Shown here: piece after piece, positions 17,106 through 22,109 of the stretch
How positions within the stretch are numbered: the first letter of the stretch is position 1
Layout of the letters: every line of letters begins with the position of its first letter
NCBI GenBank assembly: GCA_033763555.1
Contig: JANRKK010000025.1
Coordinates: 1-31,847 of the forward strand
From: JALYJG01 sp033763555
GTDB taxonomy: Bacteria; Pseudomonadota; Alphaproteobacteria; UBA9219
Length of the DNA stretch: 31,847 nucleotides
Reading direction: 5' to 3'
Program-made: the position numbers and the translations under genes
Notes under the pieces: generated by a model
The model's database searches: none
Told to the model about the DNA's origin: nothing
What the model saw: only the letters and a program-made list of their open reading frames with translations

Positions 17106-17454
17106 GGGAAACCTCCTGCGTTGAAGGGGAAGGCGCCGGAGCGGGTTGCCCCTGCGCTTTGATCATTTCTTTTTTGACAACGTCAGCGAGGCCGAGATGG
17201 CCGCCCTTGGCGATGATTTTGCCGTATTCCTGCAACAGGAAAGTCCGCATGACTTTTTCGCCATGGCCGCCACCGAACATCGGATCGTTGCCAAGGCCGT
17301 CAAACATCGGCTGCAGCATCTGGGTCATGAACATGGCCTCAAAATCCTGCGCGGCACGGTCGACATTGCCGCCGCGGCCAAGCTTTTTCAGCGCAGCGGG
17401 GCCGACGGCCTGCGCCATCGCCATATCGCCTGCGGATTGAATGGCGGCGTCCAT
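17089..17454 (-). CDS. flgJ: flagellar rod-binding protein, FlgJ N-terminal type (CheL-like)
   Basis: The 121-residue protein consists of the rod-binding domain alone: AAQDFEAMFMTQMLQPMFDG (about residues 34-53), then GGGHGEKVMRTFLLQEYGK. Gammaproteobacterial FlgJ has an extra muramidase domain; alphaproteobacteria usually carry this short form, called CheL in Caulobacter. It acts in the periplasm as a scaffold for rod assembly; a separate muramidase would be needed. The start codon shares its first base with the flgI stop (TAATG), and GGAG lies eight bases upstream, so translation is coupled to flgI. Confidence 0.92.
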   Translation of the reverse strand: MDAAIQSAGDMAMAQAVGPAALKKLGRGGNVDRAAQDFEAMFMTQMLQPMFDGLGNDPMFGGGHGEKVMRTFLLQEYGKIIAKGGHLGLADVVKKEMIKAQGQPAPAPSPSTQEVSHALAP

Positions 17455-18644
17455 TACATCATCTCCAGATCAGCCTGCAGGGCGCCTGCAGCCTTGATGG
17501 ATTGCAGGATCGAGATCATGTCGCGTGGCCCGATACCAAGAGCATTCAGGCTTTGCACCAGTTCCTGCAAGGTTACGCCGGATTTCAGCAGGGCCAGCTT
17601 GTTATCCTTGCCTTCATCGACACTAATCTCTGTGCGCGGGACAGTCACCGTGGTGCCGCCCTGCGACAGTGGCGCGGGCTGTGAGACTTGCGGGGTTTCG
17701 CTGATGCGGATGGTCAGATTACCTTGGGCGATGGCGACTGTGTTGATATGCACGGCCTCGCCCATGACGATGACACCGGATTGTTCGTCAATCACCACGC
17801 GCGCGGTTTGGTCGGGCGTAACAGTCAACTGCTCCACTTCGGTCATGACGCCGACAACATCGCCCTGGCGGTTATCCGGTATCGCCATTTTGACGGTGGC
17901 GGAATCCACGGCGATGGCCGTCGGAGCCTTGGTGTATTTGTTGATGGCGTCGGCTACGCGCCGCGCCGTGGTAAAATCGGGATTGCGCAGCGTCAGGCGC
18001 ATGGAGCCGAGATCGCTCAAATGGAAATTCACTGCACGTTCGACAATCGCGCCGGAAGCAATGCGGCCTGAGGTCGGCACGCCTTTGGTCACCGAACCGC
18101 CGCTGGCGCCACCCGCGCTGAAACCAGACGAGATGGAGCCCTGCGCAACGGCATAAACCTCACCATCCGCGCCTTGCAGCGGTGTCACCAGCAATGTCCC
18201 ACCCTGCAGGCTTTTGGCGTCACCCATGGTGCTGACCGTCACATCGATGCGCGCGCCCTGCGATGCGAAAGGCGGCAAGGTTGCCGTAACCATCACGGCG
18301 GCGATGTTTTTAGTTTTCAGGGTATTGAAGTCGCCGCTGGTGTTGATGCCAAGGCGCTCCAACATACCGATCAGGCTTCGGGCGGTGAAAGGTGCGTTGG
18401 TCAGCGTGTCGCCCGTTCCGTTGAGGCCGACAACAAGACCGTAGCCGACCAGCATATTGTCGCGCACGCCTTCAAAATCGACGACATCCTTGATGCGCGA
18501 GACGGCATGAGCAGCATGAAAAGGTTCGAGGACCAGAAGCGTTACAACCAACGCCGCAAGGAGGGATGGCTGACGGGCGCGGCGGAACTTCGCCGCCAAC
18601 CGGCGGGGCAAGGAGAGAACAACTTTCGACATACAGATGGTCAT
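17454..18644 (-). CDS. flgI: flagellar P-ring protein FlgI
   Basis: FlgI forms the periplasmic P-ring around the rod. The 396-residue precursor has an N-terminal hydrophobic segment (about residues 27-42) ending in HAAHA, likely signal-peptidase I cleavage. The mature start is SRIKDVVDFEGVRDNMLVGY, followed by GLVVGLNGTGDTL, which is diagnostic for the family. The C-terminal phrase LVQSLNALGIGPRDMISILQ is also typical. The ATG at 18644 has AGGGG six bases upstream; a second in-frame ATG lies four codons later. It heads a five-gene flagellar operon and is divergent from fliX. A sigma-54 type promoter sits just upstream, as in Caulobacter class III genes. Confidence 0.97.
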   Translation of the reverse strand: MTICMSKVVLSLPRRLAAKFRRARQPSLLAALVVTLLVLEPFHAAHAVSRIKDVVDFEGVRDNMLVGYGLVVGLNGTGDTLTNAPFTARSLIGMLERLGINTSGDFNTLKTKNIAAVMVTATLPPFASQGARIDVTVSTMGDAKSLQGGTLLVTPLQGADGEVYAVAQGSISSGFSAGGASGGSVTKGVPTSGRIASGAIVERAVNFHLSDLGSMRLTLRNPDFTTARRVADAINKYTKAPTAIAVDSATVKMAIPDNRQGDVVGVMTEVEQLTVTPDQTARVVIDEQSGVIVMGEAVHINTVAIAQGNLTIRISETPQVSQPAPLSQGGTTVTVPRTEISVDEGKDNKLALLKSGVTLQELVQSLNALGIGPRDMISILQSIKAAGALQADLEMM

Positions 18645-18674
18645 TGACGGCCCCTGATCCTCTGCACACCCCTA

Positions 18675-18690
18675 TGCGAAGCCCATGCCA
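18675..18690 (-). promoter_or_regulatory. sigma-54 (RpoN) promoter of the flgI operon
   Basis: Read on the minus strand the site is TGGCATGGGCTTCGCA. It has the invariant GG at -24 (complement of 18688-18689) and GC at -12 (complement of 18676-18677), ten bases apart, with an additional T before it. Only two of the conserved positions differ from the usual TGGCAC-N5-TTGCA form. Transcription would begin near 18664, leaving a leader of about 20 bases with a suitably placed AGGGG. A sigma-54 promoter is what a hook/basal-body class gene in this lineage is expected to use. Confidence 0.75.
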
Positions 18691-18790
18691 AACGTCCGGC
18701 GACTCCGGGCATGGCTTTAACCTATTGGTTTTATTTTCTTTTTTGCTATCCCCCTACCGCTGTTTTTAGGGCTAGAATGAGCTTCCACAA

Positions 18791-18803
18791 GGCAGAAATT
18801 GCC
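18791..18803. promoter_or_regulatory. palindromic site resembling a FlbD enhancer (ftr)
   Basis: GGCAGAAATTGCC is a GGCA-N5-TGCC inverted repeat about 115 bases upstream of the flgI -12 element and just ahead of fliX. As I recall it, the Caulobacter FlbD-binding ftr consensus contains GGCA, two purines, two free bases and TTGCC, which this matches. Position and neighbouring fliX (the FlbD partner) support the reading; binding is inferred. Confidence 0.45.
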
Positions 18804-18817
18804 CACCCTGAAGCGAA

Positions 18818-18834
18818 CTGCTAGTTGCTAGCAG
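18818..18834. repeat. inverted repeat in the fliX leader
   Basis: CTGCTA at 18818-18823 and TAGCAG at 18829-18834 flank a five-base loop, 27 bases before the fliX GTG. It could be an operator or a leader hairpin affecting fliX translation; no regulator is recognised. Confidence 0.3.
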
Positions 18835-18861
18835 CCCAGCCAAGCAGTCCCCGAGGAACGC

Positions 18862-19290
18862 GTGATTAACAAAATTGAAGGACCGGGACGAATTCGGACG
18901 GCGCAGCCCGTCAAGCGCGCGGCTAAGACATCCGGCGCAAGCGGCTCGAGTTTCGCCAAACATCTGGATGAAACAGGCGAGGCTGGAGCAGCGCACAACG
19001 TCGCGGGCACAGGCGCGGTTTCCAGCGTTCTTGGCGTTCAGGAAGTCGATGACGCGCTGGCGCATGCGTCGCGCGGCAAATTGCGGGCGCAGGATATTCT
19101 CGATCGCCTGGAAGATTTGCGCATTCAGCTTCTGACAGGTACAATTTCGCGCGAAAAACTGGTGCAGCTGGCGCGTATCGTCAGCAACCGCCGCGCGCAG
19201 ATCGACGATCCGCGCCTTACCGAAGTTTTGGATGAGATTGATTTGCGCGCGCAGGTCGAACTCGCCAAATACGAAGCGCCAGCCGGATAA
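18862..19290 (+). CDS. fliX: flagellar assembly regulator FliX
   Basis: FliX is an alphaproteobacterial trans-acting factor that links early basal-body assembly to the sigma-54 activator FlbD. The 142-residue protein has a basic, flexible N-terminal half (KIEGPGRIRTAQPVKRAAK). The conserved helical C-terminal half starts near residue 59 (VQEVDDALAHASRGKLRAQD, LDRLEDLRIQLLTG, DDPRLTEVLDEIDLRAQVEL). The start is GTG, with AGGA four bases upstream. Divergence from flgI is the arrangement known from Caulobacter. The palindrome upstream may be a FlbD site shared with flgI. Confidence 0.9.
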   Translation: MINKIEGPGRIRTAQPVKRAAKTSGASGSSFAKHLDETGEAGAAHNVAGTGAVSSVLGVQEVDDALAHASRGKLRAQDILDRLEDLRIQLLTGTISREKLVQLARIVSNRRAQIDDPRLTEVLDEIDLRAQVELAKYEAPAG

Positions 19291-19301
19291 TTTCCGGCTC
19301 C

Positions 19302-19754
19302 ATGCTCGATCAACCTTTTCCGCTGCCCGATCTTGCCGCCACCGATCAACTGGCGGGTCTTGTTGCATCCCGGCTGCGCCGCGGCGATTGCGTCGCATTG
19401 CAGGGGCCTTTGGGCGCAGGAAAAACCACTTTCGCGCGTGCCCTGCTCCGTGCACTGGGCATCACGGATGATGTGCCGAGCCCGACTTTCACGCTGCTGC
19501 AAACCTATGACACGGCAGATTTTCCCATTTATCATTTCGACCTTTACCGCCTGAAAAATGAAGATGAATTGGAAGAAATAGGCTGGGAAGATGCGCTAGC
19601 CGATGGTGTTGTTTTGGTCGAATGGCCGGAACGCGCCGAGACCCACATGCCGGGCGATCGGCTGGCGCTGCATTTCGGCGCGGATGCGCAAGGTCAGCGC
19701 TGGTGCGTGCCGGAACCCTGCGGCGACTGGATGGAACGGTTGAAACATGACTAG
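19302..19754 (+). CDS. tsaE: tRNA threonylcarbamoyladenosine biosynthesis ATPase TsaE
   Basis: TsaE is the ATPase that, with TsaB, TsaC and TsaD, makes the t6A modification at position 37 of ANN-decoding tRNAs. The 150-residue protein has the P-loop GPLGAGKTT (35-43), the family segment SPTFTLLQTYD (64-74), YHFDLYRL, and the closing phrase VVLVEWPERAETHMP. The ATG at 19302 lies 11 bases after the fliX stop. The end overlaps amgK by eight bases; tsaE-amgK-murU is a recurrent gene order in proteobacteria. Confidence 0.95.
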   Translation: MLDQPFPLPDLAATDQLAGLVASRLRRGDCVALQGPLGAGKTTFARALLRALGITDDVPSPTFTLLQTYDTADFPIYHFDLYRLKNEDELEEIGWEDALADGVVLVEWPERAETHMPGDRLALHFGADAQGQRWCVPEPCGDWMERLKHD

Positions 19755-20733
19755 CCAACGCGCCGTCGAAATTGCAGGTTTTCTTGCGCAGCAGGGCTGG
19801 GACAATGCCGCACCCACGCCGCTCGACAGTGATTTTTCATCGCGACGCTACGCAAGGCTGGAACATGATGATGGTCGCCGCGCCATCCTGATGGATGCGG
19901 AAGGCGACCCGAAAACCGAATCTTTCATCGATATCAGTGGCCTGTTGCGCGGCATGGATATTTCCGCGCCGGAAATTTACGCCGCCGACACCATGCACGG
20001 CCTTGTGCTGATGGAGGATTTCGGTAGCCGGAAATTCGGTAATCTGCTGGATGGCGGTGGGGAAGCCGCACCGCTTTACCGCCGAGCGGTTGATCTTCTT
20101 GTCCATATGCACCGGAACTTCGATCGGGAGAAAGCGAGGGCGCTGGATTTACCTGTATTTGGCGGCGCCTTGTTTGCTGCGCAGGTTGAGATGTTTCTCG
20201 ACGCCTATTTTCCTTATGCACAAAACCGCGAAGCGACGGCAGAAGAAGCCGAAAGCTTCCGCGCGGCGTGGAAGCAGGCGTTGAAAGGCATCGAATCCAC
20301 GCCGCAAAGCCTGCTGCTGCGCGATTTCATGTCGGATAATTTAATGGATCTGCCCAAGCGCGAAGCCTGGCGCTCGGTCGGCGTTCTGGATTTCCAGGAT
20401 GCGGGGCTGGGGCCGATTGCCTACGACCTTGCCTCACTTTGCGAAGAAGTGCGGCGCGATGGCGGCGGCGCGATGCTGGATGAGATGATCGCCTACTACC
20501 ACCAGCAGGCGCAGCCTGCTCTTTCCCTCGGCGAATTGAAAAGCTCCTGCCACGTTTTGTCGGCGCAACGGCATATGCGGATTTTGGGAATTATCGTGCA
20601 AGTCGCGCAAAAAACCGGACAGCGCGAGAAGCTGGCTTATTTGCCACGCGTAAAGGGCTTTCTTCAACATCTGCTTCGGGATGATGCGTTGAAGGCTGTG
20701 CGAGTCTCGATAGAACAGTCTAAATCTTTATAG
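19747..20733 (+). CDS. amgK: N-acetylmuramate/N-acetylglucosamine anomeric kinase AmgK
   Basis: AmgK phosphorylates the anomeric hydroxyl of MurNAc (and GlcNAc) released during peptidoglycan recycling; MurU then makes UDP-MurNAc, bypassing MurA. The 328-residue protein has the aminoglycoside-phosphotransferase (APH) fold. The catalytic loop is LLLRDFMSDNLMDL (Asp193, Asn198), with RDF replacing the usual HGD, and the metal-binding aspartate is in VLDFQDAGLGP (Asp215). The N-terminal lobe includes VLMEDFGSRKF. The translation start overlaps tsaE. Its usual partner murU is 650 bases downstream, separated by a repeat-bounded cassette that begins two bases after the amgK stop. Confidence 0.93.
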   Translation: MTSQRAVEIAGFLAQQGWDNAAPTPLDSDFSSRRYARLEHDDGRRAILMDAEGDPKTESFIDISGLLRGMDISAPEIYAADTMHGLVLMEDFGSRKFGNLLDGGGEAAPLYRRAVDLLVHMHRNFDREKARALDLPVFGGALFAAQVEMFLDAYFPYAQNREATAEEAESFRAAWKQALKGIESTPQSLLLRDFMSDNLMDLPKREAWRSVGVLDFQDAGLGPIAYDLASLCEEVRRDGGGAMLDEMIAYYHQQAQPALSLGELKSSCHVLSAQRHMRILGIIVQVAQKTGQREKLAYLPRVKGFLQHLLRDDALKAVRVSIEQSKSL

Positions 20734-20734
20734 T

Positions 20735-20761
20735 GTCATTCCCGTGAAAGCGGGAATCCAG
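20735..20761 (+). repeat. palindromic repeat, left boundary of the cassette
   Basis: The 27-base element starts GTCATTCCCG and ends GGGAATCCAG. Its core is ATTCCC-N8-GGGAAT, able to form a hairpin. It matches 24 of 27 bases of the element at 21337-21363 in the opposite orientation. The ATTCCC-N8-GGGAAT form is the one described for Neisseria dRS3 elements, and similar palindromes are scattered in many proteobacterial genomes. It may also act as a weak terminator after amgK. Confidence 0.85.
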
Positions 20762-20773
20762 ATTGACAGGAAT

Positions 20774-21205
20774 TTACAAACCCAGTTTTCTCGCAATCGA
20801 TCTTGCCCAAGCTTGGGGCCTAGTAAGCACATGTGTGTCCACAGCTACTGTCGTTCCCTCAACACCAAAAGCCTCATAAGTTTGGGCCCTTTGTTGTTTA
20901 GTAATGACACCATCCCTTGTGAGTCGAGTAAGAACCGATATTAAGGCTGTCTCAAGGTCAGCTGTTCCAACCGGAATAAAATGAGCATTCCATTCATCAT
21001 CATCTGATATTTGCACAACGTTGATCCCATATGAATTTTCCCTACCCTCTGAGCCATCCAGTCGCCAATTTTCACCACGTCTGGCAAAAAGAACGATTGC
21101 GCCGGATGCTTTATCAAAATCATCTATTGGATTAACTCCAATGCCCTTAAGCGAGCCGCCAGAAAATTCTACACCCTTCTCAAATTCATAATCTCCAAAT
21201 CTCAT
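20774..21205 (-). CDS. orphan protein of unknown function inside a repeat-bounded cassette
   Basis: I do not recognise this 143-residue protein. It has no signal peptide or membrane segment. The N-terminal two-thirds look like a beta-rich domain (GAIVLFARRGENWRLDG, SYGINVVQISDDDEWNAHFI). The C-terminal third looks helical (ADLETALISVLTRLTRDGVI, then ARSIARKLGL). It is probably real: a strong GGGAGGAA lies just before the ATG and a good sigma-70 promoter lies further upstream. It is transcribed against amgK and murU. Base composition is clearly lower in GC than its neighbours: a hand count over 20881-21240 gives 153 G+C of 360. It could be a defence, toxin-like or simply selfish cargo gene; nothing in the sequence decides. 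Confidence 0.75.
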   Translation of the reverse strand: MRFGDYEFEKGVEFSGGSLKGIGVNPIDDFDKASGAIVLFARRGENWRLDGSEGRENSYGINVVQISDDDEWNAHFIPVGTADLETALISVLTRLTRDGVITKQQRAQTYEAFGVEGTTVAVDTHVLTRPQAWARSIARKLGL

Positions 21206-21247
21206 TTATTCCTCCCGTTGTGAAAAGAAAGCATTAAAGTGCGCTGG

Positions 21248-21276
21248 ATTATTAACTGATGCGACGACTATGACAA
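21248..21276 (-). promoter_or_regulatory. sigma-70 promoter of the orphan cassette gene
   Basis: On the minus strand TTGTCA (complement of 21271-21276) and AATAAT (complement of 21248-21253) are exactly 17 bases apart, each matching consensus at five of six positions. Transcription would begin near 21241, about 36 bases before the ATG. Confidence 0.6.
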
Positions 21277-21301
21277 GCCATATCCTTTGACCAATGTTTT
21301 A

Positions 21302-21307
21302 TATAAT
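21302..21307 (+). promoter_or_regulatory. possible -10 element reading out toward murU
   Basis: A perfect TATAAT lies about 77 bases upstream of the murU ATG, at the right end of the cassette. No matching -35 hexamer is found at 16-18 bases, so this may be AT-richness only. Confidence 0.25.
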
Positions 21308-21336
21308 TCTGCCCACGTTTCTTATGGATAAGCTCA

Positions 21337-21363
21337 CTGGATCCCCGCTTTCGCGGGGATGAC
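21337..21363 (-). repeat. palindromic repeat, right boundary of the cassette
   Basis: This 27-base element begins CTGGATCCCCG and ends CGGGGATGAC. Its reverse complement matches the left element at 24 of 27 positions, so the two are terminal inverted repeats of a roughly 630-base unit. The core ATCCCC-N8-GGGGAT is itself palindromic. Confidence 0.85.
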
Positions 21364-21383
21364 GTTGAGGGTAGGATGGCGCT

Positions 21384-22109
21384 ATGAACCCAATCTCTCC
21401 CACCGCCATGGTCCTGGCCGCCGGGCTTGGCACCCGGATGCGGCCTTTGACGTTGCAGACGCCCAAGCCGCTGCTGCAGGTCGGCGGACGGACGATGCTC
21501 AATCATGCGCTGGATAAACTCGTCGACGCTGGTATCACACGCGCCGTCGTGAACACTTTCCATCTGGCCGAACAGATCGAAAAACATCTGGCGAGCCGCA
21601 AGGATATCGAGATCATCATCTCACGCGAGACGGAATTGCTCGATACAGGCGGCGGCATCAAGAACGCCCTGCAGCATTTCGGCAACCAGCCTTTCTTCGC
21701 ACTGAATGCCGACCTGCCCTGGATGGATGGCATGAAACCAAGCCTGTGGCGTATGAAAGAAAAATGGAATGCGAGCGATATGGATGCGTTGCTGCTCCTG
21801 ATGCCTGCGCAGAAGGCGCGCGGCTTCACGCCCGGCGGCGATTTCACCCTGGACGCGTCGGGCCATGTGCGGCGCAAGGGCCTGCCCAAGCCCCTGCCCC
21901 ATGTTTGGATTTCGGCGCAGATTCTGAAACCGGAATTGTTCGCTGCCGTGCCGGATAAAATCTTCTCCAACAATAAAATCTGGGACGAAGCCGAGAAACG
22001 CGGGCGACTTTACGGCATCGAGCATGACGGCAGCTGCTACCATGTCGGCACGCCGGAAGATTTGCAGAAAGCCAACGCCCTGCTGGCCTCGGGGCAAGGA
22101 TGGCTGTGA
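21384..22109 (+). CDS. murU: N-acetylmuramate alpha-1-phosphate uridylyltransferase MurU
   Basis: MurU converts MurNAc 1-phosphate and UTP to UDP-MurNAc, the step after AmgK in cell-wall recycling. The 241-residue protein has the sugar-nucleotidyltransferase signature LAAGLGTRMRPLT (residues 11-23) followed by TPKPLL. It also has LLDTGGGIKNAL (86-97), and the metal-binding aspartate in FALNADLPW (Asp110). A late FYHVGTPEDL-like phrase (YHVGTPEDLQKAN) closes the domain. It could in principle be a mannose- or glucose-1-phosphate transferase, but amgK and tsaE upstream favour MurU. An AGGA lies seven to eight bases before the ATG. The stop overlaps addB by ten bases. Confidence 0.9.
   Translation: MNPISPTAMVLAAGLGTRMRPLTLQTPKPLLQVGGRTMLNHALDKLVDAGITRAVVNTFHLAEQIEKHLASRKDIEIIISRETELLDTGGGIKNALQHFGNQPFFALNADLPWMDGMKPSLWRMKEKWNASDMDALLLLMPAQKARGFTPGGDFTLDASGHVRRKGLPKPLPHVWISAQILKPELFAAVPDKIFSNNKIWDEAEKRGRLYGIEHDGSCYHVGTPEDLQKANALLASGQGWL

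Noticed and set aside
18714..18735. Possible CtrA site (TTAACC followed by TTTTA) upstream of fliX.
   Set aside because: The second half does not match TTAA at the required seven-base spacing; the similarity is too weak.
20774..20860. The end of the orphan protein (TVAVDTHVL...ARKLGL) resembles the TIAVDTHVFRVxNRLGL segment of endonuclease III.
   Set aside because: The rest of the protein shows no helix-hairpin-helix, catalytic lysine or Fe-S cysteines and it stops right after this segment; likely coincidence.
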